A DNA stretch of 39,943 nt from Micavibrio sp. (GTDB lineage: Bacteria > Pseudomonadota > Alphaproteobacteria > Micavibrionales > Micavibrionaceae). This document shows positions 27,638-35,413 of this stretch, in pieces (position 1 is the first letter of the stretch; every line of letters begins with the position of its first letter). Below the pieces are notes generated by a model. The model worked only from the letters and a program-made list of their open reading frames with translations. It searched no databases and was not told the origin of the DNA. Location: contig JALTAZ010000100.1 in the NCBI GenBank assembly GCA_027075555.1, positions 1 through 39,943 of the forward strand, read 5' to 3'. The translations under genes and the position numbers were made by a program.

Positions 27638-28501
27638 ATGATATTTAAAGGTTTTTTTAATAAGGGCTTATTGGTATGCGCTGGAATATTTGCATTTGCC
27701 CCTAATATTTACGCACAGCAGACAGATACACTTTTACCAGCCCTTCCAGAGCCATTGCAAAACCTTGCTAACGATGGTGCTCAAATAAGGTTTCTTGGCA
27801 GAGAGCAAGGGGTTGATGGCTGGATTGCTATTAAAAATGGGCAAGAGCAATATTTTTATGTTCTACCTAATGGTGGGTTTGTATCTGGCATATTATTTGA
27901 TTCTAAGGGTAAGACAGTTACAATAAGGCAGGTGCAGGAATTACGTAAGAAAAGCGGTGCAATATTGGATAGTTTGGCTGCAGACATACCGCCTGCAAGG
28001 AATGTAAAAGATGCAACGGAGGCAAAGAAATATGAGTTTAAAACTCCATCAGAGCAGCTTTACTACGATGTAGAAACAAGTAATTGGGTTCCAATTGGCA
28101 AGGCTGGAACACCTATGTTTTACAGTTTTATTGACCCGCAATGCCCGCATTGTCACGCAATGATGGAAGAGCTTAAGCCCTATGTTGATGAGGGTAGGGC
28201 ACAGGTGCGTATGATTCCAGTTGGTTTTAGAGATGAAACACGGGCACAGGCAGCCTTTTTGATGGCAACGCCATCGCCAGAGACTGTCTGGTGGCGCCAT
28301 ATGGATGGATCTTCTCCAATTCCAGCGAGCCAAGAGATTAGCCAACAAGGAGTTCAACGAAATCTTTCTATAATGCAATCGTGGAAGTTGAGTGTTACTC
28401 CACTAATTATATATCGTGCGAAGGATGGGAAGGTTAAGATTATTCGTGGAAAGCCAAAAGACTTAGATGCTTTAATACAAGATTTAGGCGCAAGAACATA
28501 G
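27638..28501 (+). CDS. DsbC/DsbG-like thiol-disulfide oxidoreductase (TrbB-like)
   Basis: A 287-residue periplasmic protein. A signal peptide (MIFKGFFNKGLLVCAGIFAF, ending NIYAQ) is followed by a dimerisation-like N-terminal region and a thioredoxin domain with the active site CPHC at residues 169-172 (DPQCPHCHAMMEE) and the cis-proline segment SVTPLIIY. It would form or isomerise disulfides in periplasmic partners. The start at 27638 has AAGGAATTG upstream; a more upstream start at 27596 is less likely. In IncI plasmid R64 a DsbC-like protein, TrbB, is encoded between the DotM and DotL homologues; here the gene opens the dot cluster and presumably serves its assembly. Confidence 0.85.
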   Translation: MIFKGFFNKGLLVCAGIFAFAPNIYAQQTDTLLPALPEPLQNLANDGAQIRFLGREQGVDGWIAIKNGQEQYFYVLPNGGFVSGILFDSKGKTVTIRQVQELRKKSGAILDSLAADIPPARNVKDATEAKKYEFKTPSEQLYYDVETSNWVPIGKAGTPMFYSFIDPQCPHCHAMMEELKPYVDEGRAQVRMIPVGFRDETRAQAAFLMATPSPETVWWRHMDGSSPIPASQEISQQGVQRNLSIMQSWKLSVTPLIIYRAKDGKVKIIRGKPKDLDALIQDLGART

Positions 28502-28542
28502 TTAATATGCATTACGATTAATATACATTTAGGGTGTAACAC

Positions 28543-29586
28543 ATGAAACGTGCGGAACTTCTCTCAGTTATTATGCATGATATAGGCCTACCAGTGATAC
28601 AGGGGATTGTTGAGGTAGCGCTTGAAAAGCCAGAGGAAAAGATAGTTGAAGACGTTACGCAGCTTTTGAAAAAAACCGTAGATAACGCAGAAGATATAAA
28701 GGATTCATTAGATTTACTAGAAGATGAAGAAAAGGATATTTCTGTACGCCTTAATCTTGCAACTTTATCATGTCATATAATTGCATCATATTATAATAAG
28801 ATGGGAAGATTGCCGACTGAAGCTGAGCTTAGAAAATCTGTTTCATCTGTTGATCTGCTTTTAACATTTTCTGAAAACTATATACCTATGGGGCGTCTTG
28901 ATGATGTTTTTCCAGAACATATACGAGGATTATCACCATTATCAAGAACAGTGGCTAATCTTGTATATTTAAAATATTATGTACCGTTGGTAGAAGCAGT
29001 AGCAGAGTTTTCATTTGGGCAGCCTGAAACAAAAATGATACAAAACGTATCTGAAAAACTTAAAGAGGCTGCTGGTGAGCTTACAACACATTTAATGGGC
29101 GATGATATTTCTTTGCATGAGCAAAAATCTAGTGAGCTCCTAATTTTAAGTAGCCTTATACCCTTATACTGCTCTTGTCATAACAAGGAAAAAGATAGGA
29201 TTATGAATCTAAGTGATAGTGAGCGGAGTAAAGAAAATAGCAGCATGCAAATAGAAAATATTTGGAAAATATTTGATAAGAGGATGTCGATGCTTACTTT
29301 GCTTGCACAAAATATTATGCCAGATCATTTTTCGGATAGTGATATTGAAAAAATAGAAAATTTATTTACGGATGATGTTGGCTTTGTTGATATAGATGAT
29401 ATTTTTGCACAGATGGATAAGGATATTTCTGGCGGTGATTGTGCAAAACCTAAGAGTCGCCATCGCAAGCGTCAAGTAAATAAAGATCCCATGGCTTTTT
29501 ATGTTGATGATAGCGATTCTGATGATGAAGAGGGTGGAGACTCTAAGTCAGAAGGGCAGGGGCCCATGGATTTTTTTAAAAATTAG
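28543..29586 (+). CDS. Uncharacterised internally duplicated protein in the dot cluster
   Basis: A 347-residue protein without signal peptide or membrane segment, so probably cytoplasmic. Residues about 15-125 and 146-272 look like two diverged copies of one helical unit: LPVIQGIVEVALEKPEEKIV matches VPLVEAVAEFSFGQPETKMI without gaps, and SVDLLLTFSENYIPMGRLDDV matches RMSMLTLLAQNIMPDHFSDS. A charged tail follows: a basic RHRKR patch, then DDSDSDDEEGG, ending GPMDFFKN. I recognise no family. Its place among secretion genes suggests a chaperone, adaptor or substrate, which is inference. It is 41 bp after the DsbC-like gene and 56 bp before the transglycosylase. Confidence 0.75.
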   Translation: MKRAELLSVIMHDIGLPVIQGIVEVALEKPEEKIVEDVTQLLKKTVDNAEDIKDSLDLLEDEEKDISVRLNLATLSCHIIASYYNKMGRLPTEAELRKSVSSVDLLLTFSENYIPMGRLDDVFPEHIRGLSPLSRTVANLVYLKYYVPLVEAVAEFSFGQPETKMIQNVSEKLKEAAGELTTHLMGDDISLHEQKSSELLILSSLIPLYCSCHNKEKDRIMNLSDSERSKENSSMQIENIWKIFDKRMSMLTLLAQNIMPDHFSDSDIEKIENLFTDDVGFVDIDDIFAQMDKDISGGDCAKPKSRHRKRQVNKDPMAFYVDDSDSDDEEGGDSKSEGQGPMDFFKN

Positions 29587-29642
29587 TGACTTTCCGGTAA
29601 GAAATATGTTTCAATTATTTCATAATAGTGTAGGAGGTGGCT

Positions 29643-30059
29643 TTGAGTGCTACAAAGATACTTGCTGCTTGTATTATGATGGCTTCGCAAACGCATAATG
29701 TGCCGCCTGCCTTGATAGCTGGTATATATAAGGCAGAAGGTGGTAAAGTTGGTCAAGAAATAAAAAACAAAAATGGCAGTTATGATATGGGACCAATGCA
29801 GATAAATACAATTTGGCTGCCTGAGCTTGCAAAATATTGGGGTGTTAGCAAAGAAACGGCACGTAAGCGGGTTCGTGATGATGCTTGTGCAAATGTTGAT
29901 GTGGCTGCTTGGATTTTGCGTTCTCATCTTACGAAAACCAAGAATTTATCGAAGGCTTTGGAACATTATCACTCTAAAACACCCAAATTTGGAGAAAAAT
30001 ATAAAAAACGTGTAATTAATTTAATGAAGAAAAATGGTTTGCTAAAAACAGATCGTTAA
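29643..30059 (+). CDS. Lytic transglycosylase of the secretion cluster
   Basis: A 138-residue soluble lytic transglycosylase (SLT-type) that would open peptidoglycan for the secretion apparatus. The catalytic Glu lies in LIAGIYKAEGGKVGQE; NGSYDMGPMQINTIWLPEL and ALEHYHSKTPKFGEKY are the other family landmarks. I choose the TTG at 29643 as start because AGGAGG (29632-29637) lies five bases before it; the GTG at 29637 overlaps that site. No clear signal peptide is present, as in several small conjugation-associated transglycosylases. Similar to PilT/VirB1-type proteins in function. Confidence 0.85.
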   Translation: MSATKILAACIMMASQTHNVPPALIAGIYKAEGGKVGQEIKNKNGSYDMGPMQINTIWLPELAKYWGVSKETARKRVRDDACANVDVAAWILRSHLTKTKNLSKALEHYHSKTPKFGEKYKKRVINLMKKNGLLKTDR

Positions 30060-30070
30060 GCTTTATATTC

Positions 30071-30095
30071 AAGGCTCAGTGTGGCATTGAGCTTT
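30071..30095 (+). terminator. Possible weak terminator after the transglycosylase gene
   Basis: AAGGCTCA (30071-30078) pairs with TGAGCTTT (30088-30095) with one G-U pair and a 9-nt loop, followed by ATTAATATAA rather than a clean U-tract. It precedes the 203-bp gap to dotD. Confidence 0.4.
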
Positions 30096-30262
30096 ATTAA
30101 TATAACAAAACATGTCGTATATATATGTTGTTGTGTGTTGTGTTTTAAAAAAAGCTTTATAAGAACTGCATAAATATGTTTACTTATTCTTGATTTAAGT
30201 TGCAATTTTGTCTAGTATTCCCAATAGACTAAGTTGTCTTTGTTTTAGGGTTTTAAATTATT

Positions 30263-30775
30263 ATGTTTCGTAACTTACTTTTCTTACCGCTATTATGTAC
30301 TCTTTCTCTTGCCACCGGTTGCTCATCTAACGCGCAAAAAAGCTTTAGTGTTGGCAGTCCTCAGATTGTTGCTTCTCCTGATAGTGTTTCTATGATGCTA
30401 GCTGAATCTGCTGATAGGGCTTCGGCTGCTCTTCAAACTTTAGCCGCAGTAGAGCAGGCACGCACGCCAGCAACGCAAATGTCACCAATAAGCGATGTAC
30501 CGCAAGAGTTGCGACGTACTATAACCGTTAATTGGGTGGGGCCGATTGAGCCGATAGTTAAAACTTTGGCGGATCGTGCGGGTTATGGTTTTCTTGTATT
30601 AGGTAGCGAGCCATCGATTCCAGTTGTTGTTTCTATTGATGCAGAAAATTCGCGCGTTGTTGATCTTTTGAGAGATGCGGGCTTGCAGCTGGGTAAGCGT
30701 GGAGATGTTAAAGTTGATGCAAAGTCACGTATGGTTGAGATTTATTATGCGCCGAATGCAGGAGTTGGCGGTTAA
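30263..30775 (+). CDS. dotD: DotD/TraH-like outer-membrane lipoprotein of type IVB secretion
   Basis: A 170-residue lipoprotein: the signal MFRNLLFLPLLCTLSLATGC places the acylated Cys at residue 20. The C-terminal half has the secretin N0-like fold of DotD, VNWVGPIEPIVKTLADRAGYGF followed by PVVVSIDAENSRVVDLLRDAGLQLG. In Legionella DotD and DotC bring DotH to the outer membrane and complete the core complex. It starts the run dotD-dotC-dotB-icmT, the same order as traH-I-J-K of R64, and is 9 bp before dotC. Confidence 0.9.
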   Translation: MFRNLLFLPLLCTLSLATGCSSNAQKSFSVGSPQIVASPDSVSMMLAESADRASAALQTLAAVEQARTPATQMSPISDVPQELRRTITVNWVGPIEPIVKTLADRAGYGFLVLGSEPSIPVVVSIDAENSRVVDLLRDAGLQLGKRGDVKVDAKSRMVEIYYAPNAGVGG

Positions 30776-30784
30776 GAAGGATTT

Positions 30785-31660
30785 ATGACGATGCGTTTTC
30801 TTTTAACTACGGCTGTTTGTACTATAATTGGTGTTTCATGTGTTGCGACAATTCCTGATTATGCACACGCGGCAAAAACGGCATTGCCTGTTGATACGGA
30901 TAAGCCGTTAACTACGGCAGATGAGCGCCCCGTTGTCCTTGATGAGCTATTGAATTATGAAGCTTCTGAGGCGGTTGATATAGGTGAAATATCTATGGAT
31001 ATTCGCTTAGATGCTTTGAAAGAAGCGGCTATATCTTTTGGTGCACGGGGGGGATTGGCAAAGCGTACTTTTGAAATCAGGCAAGAAATTGATATAAGAG
31101 CGCGCTATTTGGACAAAGTTTTTAATTTTTCTCAGCTTCTTATTTCTGCTCCGTCGGGTTTTTTAATTGAGCCACCGATTATAACAGAATCTATGAATGC
31201 TATGCTTATTGATATAGATGGGCAAACGGCGGCAGTGTCAGATAAAATATATAATATTATTCGTAATGCGCGTATAGTTTCGGCACCTAGAACGTGGCGT
31301 CAATATCTTGAGCGTGAATGGGGAGAGGTTAAACCTCCACCTGATATATTAACACCTCAAGATAAGAAAGAGCGCGCTATTTGGGCTGAATATGTTGAAA
31401 AAGGCTGGGCTCAAGGAGTTCAGCAGGCAGATGACATTTTTCGTGATGACTTGGCTAAGTTGGAGTCTGATTTTCAAGGCATGATAAGGTATAGAATGTT
31501 GCTCGCTCAGGGTATGGTTTCTCCGCCTTATGCGCTTCAGATTGATCGTGGTGTCACAGGTGGTGGTGATGAGATGCGTGTTGGTGATCGCGCTGTTCAG
31601 ATCACTGGTATTCCAGAATTGATGACCGGAGCCGATACATGGAAGCCCGCAAGCCGGTAA
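30785..31660 (+). CDS. dotC: DotC/TraI-like type IVB secretion protein
   Basis: A 291-residue exported protein of the DotC family. Typical segments are RLDALKEAAISFGARGGLAKRTFEI, LISAPSGFLIEPPIITES and APRTWRQYLEREW. In Legionella DotC is a lipoprotein of the outer-membrane core complex. Here the N-terminus has a Cys at residue 20 (GVSC) but the residue at -3 is not the usual Leu, while AHA at about residue 28 could be a normal signal-peptidase site; which applies is open. ATGs at 30785 and 30791 are both possible. The 3' end overlaps dotB by 22 bp, so translation is coupled. Confidence 0.92.
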   Translation: MTMRFLLTTAVCTIIGVSCVATIPDYAHAAKTALPVDTDKPLTTADERPVVLDELLNYEASEAVDIGEISMDIRLDALKEAAISFGARGGLAKRTFEIRQEIDIRARYLDKVFNFSQLLISAPSGFLIEPPIITESMNAMLIDIDGQTAAVSDKIYNIIRNARIVSAPRTWRQYLEREWGEVKPPPDILTPQDKKERAIWAEYVEKGWAQGVQQADDIFRDDLAKLESDFQGMIRYRMLLAQGMVSPPYALQIDRGVTGGGDEMRVGDRAVQITGIPELMTGADTWKPASR

Positions 31661-32796
31661 GTCTTGTCAAAGACGAAGATAGCCATGCGGAAACGTGGCC
31701 AGATGAACCTCAAAGATTTTCTCTAGAAGATATTGATGATCTGTTGCTTTGGTGTGTTAAGCAGAATTCTTCTGATATAACTATACAAAGTGAGCGCCCT
31801 GTTTATAATGAAATTGGCGGAGAGCTTTATCCTGGAACTTTGAGGAATTTAGATGCTGCGGATATGGCGGTTTTTCTAGAAAGGCTGTATGGTCCAGAAG
31901 CTCAAGCCCGATTGGCCTCAGGAAATGATCTTGATGTTTCTTATGAGATTAGGCCAGATAGATATACACGCATACGTTTTCGTGTGAATATAACCGCTAT
32001 TCTTACGAAGGGGCGTGATGGGGCGCAGATAACTATGCGTACGCTTCCTAGTGAGCCTCCTACTATGGATGATCTTAATATTGAGCAGGAAATTCGCGAT
32101 GCTTGGTCTCCTCGTCAGGGTTTGGTTATTATTACTGGCCCAACTGGTTCTGGTAAGAGTACGTTGCTTGCAGCTGGTAATAGAATGATGTTAGAGCGCC
32201 CACGTGGCTGTGGGAAAATGCTTACATATGAGGCACCAATTGAATATGTTTATGACAGTATTCACAGTCCAAGATCTTTGGTTTCCCAAACAGAAATACC
32301 GCGCCATCTTCCTGATTTTGCTCATGGTGTTCGTAATGCTTTGCGCCGTAAACCCGAAATTATTCTTGTTGGGGAATCTCGTGATCGTGAAACAATAAAT
32401 GCATCTATTGAAGCGGCGCAAACTGGTCATGCGGTTTATACCACAACACATACTTTGGGCGTTGCAAATACAGTGCAACGCATGTTGTCGACCTATGATA
32501 TGGATGAACGCGAAGAGCGGGCTGTTGCTTTGATAGAAACTTTACGTCTGGTAGTTACGCAGGCTCTTGTTGCGCGTGTTGGCGGTGGTCGTTGCGGGAT
32601 TCGCGAATGGATGAAGTTCCCCGATGAAATACGCGAAAAATTAATGGATATGCACTTTACCAAATGGAGTAATGAAATTCAGCGCGCTATACCACAATAT
32701 GGCCAGACACTGGAAAGATCAGCGGCTATTGCTTTTGAAAGTGGGCAGATAGACAGGCGGGCATATTTATTATTATCTAATAGCACTGGTGCTTAA
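31639..32796 (+). CDS. dotB: DotB/TraJ-like secretion ATPase
   Basis: A 385-residue hexameric ATPase of the VirB11/PilT superfamily that powers type IVB substrate export from the cytoplasm. Walker A GPTGSGKST is at residues 167-175; the Asp-box/Walker B region is ILVGESRDRETINASIEAAQ and the His box GHAVYTTTHT. Length matches Legionella DotB (377 residues). The ATG at 31639 overlaps the end of dotC. A 10-bp-arm inverted repeat follows in the gap before icmT. Confidence 0.95.
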   Translation: MEARKPVSLVKDEDSHAETWPDEPQRFSLEDIDDLLLWCVKQNSSDITIQSERPVYNEIGGELYPGTLRNLDAADMAVFLERLYGPEAQARLASGNDLDVSYEIRPDRYTRIRFRVNITAILTKGRDGAQITMRTLPSEPPTMDDLNIEQEIRDAWSPRQGLVIITGPTGSGKSTLLAAGNRMMLERPRGCGKMLTYEAPIEYVYDSIHSPRSLVSQTEIPRHLPDFAHGVRNALRRKPEIILVGESRDRETINASIEAAQTGHAVYTTTHTLGVANTVQRMLSTYDMDEREERAVALIETLRLVVTQALVARVGGGRCGIREWMKFPDEIREKLMDMHFTKWSNEIQRAIPQYGQTLERSAAIAFESGQIDRRAYLLLSNSTGA

Positions 32797-32808
32797 GCGA
32801 AGTTTAAT

Positions 32809-32834
32809 ATATAATTAGCAGTTCCTAATTATAT
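32809..32834. other. AT-rich inverted repeat between dotB and icmT
   Basis: ATATAATTAG (32809-32818) and CTAATTATAT (32825-32834) form a perfect 10-bp stem with loop CAGTTC. There is no GC-rich stem or U-tract, so it is not a classical terminator; it may be an RNA processing or stability element, or a protein-binding site. Confidence 0.5.
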
Positions 32835-32878
32835 TGTCAGATTATATATACTTTCTATATTTTTAAGGAGGTTAGCAT

Positions 32879-33178
32879 ATGGTAAAAGAGCTAGAGAATA
32901 TTGAAGCTAAACTCAATTGGCATTGGCGTGATACTATGCGTACAATACGTTTCATGGGGTTTGATGCTAGGGTGGCTTTTTTGGTTCCTGTGTGGTTGCT
33001 GTATCTTAGATGGTCAACCATCATACTAAGCGTGGCTGTATTTTATATTTTTAAGTTCCTAGAAAATAAGGGGCTAACATTTCCTTCGGCCATTCGTGCA
33101 TTGAGGAGCTGGATGGTCGGTAGAGATAGACCTGGTATTTTGGGCATAAGTAACCATAAATTTGTAGATTATGGTTAG
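32879..33178 (+). CDS. icmT: IcmT/TraK-like small membrane protein
   Basis: A 99-residue inner-membrane protein. The pattern WHWRDTMRTIRFMGFDARVAF followed by a hydrophobic stretch PVWLLYLRWSTIILSVAVFYIF matches the IcmT family (86 residues in Legionella). IcmT is a small component of the type IVB inner-membrane platform of uncertain precise role. A strong AAGGAGG lies 7 bases before the ATG. It keeps the dotD-C-B-icmT order seen in R64 traHIJK. Confidence 0.88.
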   Translation: MVKELENIEAKLNWHWRDTMRTIRFMGFDARVAFLVPVWLLYLRWSTIILSVAVFYIFKFLENKGLTFPSAIRALRSWMVGRDRPGILGISNHKFVDYG

Positions 33179-33331
33179 GGCGGTTGTTTTTGTTCTTTAA
33201 GTTTTATTTCCAAAGACTTGAATTCTATTGCATAGATGGATATTCTGTTTTAGTTGGCATTTATGCTTTGGGTGTCATTAGTTTTGTTTTATTTTTTAAA
33301 TATGCCATTAATTACGTTTGGGAATAAGAAT

Positions 33332-34597
33332 ATGAGTTCGAGATATAATCGTTATTTATTATCAACTTGCCTGTCTTTAGCAGCTTTGGCTGTTTGTGTG
33401 CCAAAGATTGCAAATGCTGGTTTTGAGTGGACTCCTCCAGAAAAAGTTGATCCGCCTGTTGAGATTGTTCCTGTTCCTGATATGAATATGCCCGTTCCTC
33501 CGGCTCCTGTAGAAGGGAAGGCTATTGATGAAACCAACGGCGAGTTAGGCGCTATTGATGAATTAGAAGAAGAGCCTGCTATAGAAGTAATAGTAGTTGA
33601 TGATGATTCGGTCGATGATGTTGAAGTAATGGAGCCTCCAGCAAAAAATGTTAAATCATCACTTACGATTAATCCTTATCCACTTGGTGAGGATTTTGTA
33701 GAAGAAAGTAAAGAGGAAGTAATAAATTGGAATGTGCCAGAAAGTTATGAGATCATAGAAGGGTTTGGTAAGGATATGCCATTGGCTCTTGCTTTGCGTC
33801 AAATTGTTCCTGCTAAATATGCTTTTTCCTTTGGTAGTGGTGTAAATCCTGGTGCTAGGGTATCTTGGCAGGGTGGCAAGCCTTGGAATGAAGTTTTAGC
33901 GGATGCTACTTCTAAGATTGGTGTGAAATCAGCAATAAAAGGTAAAAAGATTTTATTGAGTGTTGATGAATCTTTTGTCCCTGTCAGTAAAGAAGATGAC
34001 GCTAAGAAGGTTGAGCATAAGAAAGTCAATATTAGTAAGGCAGATAATAACAATATGAATAATGTTGTTAATGCCAAGGAAGGTGGTGGGGGCGATGATT
34101 CCCTCCTTGTAGTCGATGATACAAAATCTTTGGAAAAAACTATCGAAAATGATGGTAAAGAAAAGTCACTTCATGAAGGTGCTGAAGTCGAAAAGACTAA
34201 AGAAGATATTGATATTCAGACAACGTCATCTCCTGAAGGTGAGATGAATGACGCCTTGCGTGAGGTTTATGGTGATTCATCTCCAAAATTCGAAGGTGAT
34301 ATTTTTGATAATTCTTCTATGGATTTAGATGAAACTATTGACAGTAACGATGACAACAATAATGAAATGGTAGAAGATCTTATTGACCCTGTGGATATAG
34401 TTAAGGGCAATGGAGGTGATAATGAAGATGAGGTTGCAGAACCCGCTTTTGATGCTGTGGAGTTATCACCTGATAATGAAAATGTTAATGATGTAGTAAT
34501 TGATCGTGAGAATATAATGGATCCAGGAGAAAATGAATCTGTGCAGCCTAATATTTTGGAAGAAGAAGGAGTTTTGATAGAGCAAAAAAAAAACTGA
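33332..34597 (+). CDS. TcpQ/PilL-like periplasmic protein, N-terminal portion (split by a poly-A frameshift)
   Basis: A 421-residue exported protein. Signal peptide MSSRYNRYLLSTCLSLAALA, cleaved near ANAGFEW. Residues about 115-190 form a secretin-N/TcpQ-like domain (MPLALALRQIVPAKYAFSF, then VSWQGGKPWNEVLADATSKIG). The rest is an acidic, Asp/Glu/Asn-rich linker. The frame ends in TGA immediately after ten A's (34584-34593). The +1 frame is open across the tract and continues into the C-terminal TcpQ domain, so loss of one A would give one 580-residue protein. The ATG at 33332 has GGAATAAG upstream; an earlier in-frame start at 33254 is unlikely. It may link the outer-membrane complex with peptidoglycan or pilus-like parts; function is inferred. 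Confidence 0.75.
   Translation: MSSRYNRYLLSTCLSLAALAVCVPKIANAGFEWTPPEKVDPPVEIVPVPDMNMPVPPAPVEGKAIDETNGELGAIDELEEEPAIEVIVVDDDSVDDVEVMEPPAKNVKSSLTINPYPLGEDFVEESKEEVINWNVPESYEIIEGFGKDMPLALALRQIVPAKYAFSFGSGVNPGARVSWQGGKPWNEVLADATSKIGVKSAIKGKKILLSVDESFVPVSKEDDAKKVEHKKVNISKADNNNMNNVVNAKEGGGGDDSLLVVDDTKSLEKTIENDGKEKSLHEGAEVEKTKEDIDIQTTSSPEGEMNDALREVYGDSSPKFEGDIFDNSSMDLDETIDSNDDNNNEMVEDLIDPVDIVKGNGGDNEDEVAEPAFDAVELSPDNENVNDVVIDRENIMDPGENESVQPNILEEEGVLIEQKKN
34584..34593 (+). repeat. Run of ten A's at the break in the TcpQ-like gene
   Basis: The homopolymer lies at the codons Q-K-K-N-stop. With nine A's the reading frame passes directly into the downstream open frame (K-T-E-I-R-N). Such runs are slippage-prone in replication, transcription and sequencing. 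Confidence 0.95.
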
Positions 34598-34637
34598 AAT
34601 AAGGAATGAAAATAAAGATATAATATCTACTGTTGAT

Positions 34638-35075
34638 TTGTTAAATGCAAAGGAAATGTCTTTAGACCTTGGGTCAGATCTATCTTTGGTAGATGATAGT
34701 TTAAATATTTATGGCAATTCTATAGGTGATAAAGCCAATGATTTAACTTTGAACAAGGAACTAATTCTGCCAGATGATATACTGTCATCAGAGTTATCAG
34801 AATCGCTGGAGCCTCGCTTAGAGCCGAGTAACAAAATACGTATATGGCAGGCAAAAAGTGGACAAACGCTTAAATCCGTTTTGTTAAAATGGAGCCAAGA
34901 GGAAAATATTTCTTTGTTGTGGCAGGCAAAGGAGATATATAGGCTGGATTATGATGTATATATAAGTGGAACATTTAAAAATGCGATTGACGTTCTTTTA
35001 TCACAAGGGTTAACGAATTCCCCGAGTTATGATGTTAGGGAAAATCCATATTCAGTAATTATAAGTGATAATTAG
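34638..35075 (+). CDS. TcpQ-domain C-terminal portion of the split gene
   Basis: A 145-residue frame carrying the TcpQ/PilL C-terminal domain: RIWQAKSGQTLKSVLLKWSQ, SLLWQAKEIYRLDYDVYISG and FKNAIDVLLSQGL. The frame is actually open from 34581, directly through the A tract, with no stop, so the TTG at 34638 is only the first formal start; no ribosome-binding site supports independent translation. It belongs with the gene at 33332. It could be expressed by transcriptional slippage or ribosomal frameshifting, or be inactive, or the split could be a sequencing artefact. Confidence 0.65.
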   Translation: MLNAKEMSLDLGSDLSLVDDSLNIYGNSIGDKANDLTLNKELILPDDILSSELSESLEPRLEPSNKIRIWQAKSGQTLKSVLLKWSQEENISLLWQAKEIYRLDYDVYISGTFKNAIDVLLSQGLTNSPSYDVRENPYSVIISDN

Positions 35076-35119
35076 CTTTACAGTCTGCAACTTTTTCATT
35101 ATTGATGCGAAAAACAGAG

Positions 35120-35195
<76 letters not shown>

Positions 35196-35234
35196 ACTCA
35201 AATTTTAGAAACATACTTACTATACGAGAGATAA

Positions 35235-35270
35235 AATTTTGTCTAGTATAAAATTATGAAATTTTATACT
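35235..35270. promoter_or_regulatory. 15-bp sequence shared with the dotD upstream region, joined to an 11-bp-arm hairpin
   Basis: AATTTTGTCTAGTAT (35235-35249) is identical to 30204-30218, 45 bp before dotD. Overlapping it, AGTATAAAATT (35245-35255) and AATTTTATACT (35260-35270) form a perfect 11-bp hairpin with loop ATGA. It lies 144 bp before dotM and upstream of tRNA-Thr. TTGTCT within it could be a -35 element; otherwise a regulator site. Confidence 0.45.
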
Positions 35271-35413
35271 TTATTATGTGTGGTATAGGTGAATAAATAA
35301 AATAAACAGATTTATATGATCTTAACTATTGGTTTTTTATACTCTTTTCTGTTAAATTACGCTTTGGTGTTATTGAGTTTGCATTATCTAATATAGAATA
35401 GGGTTTAAAAGAC

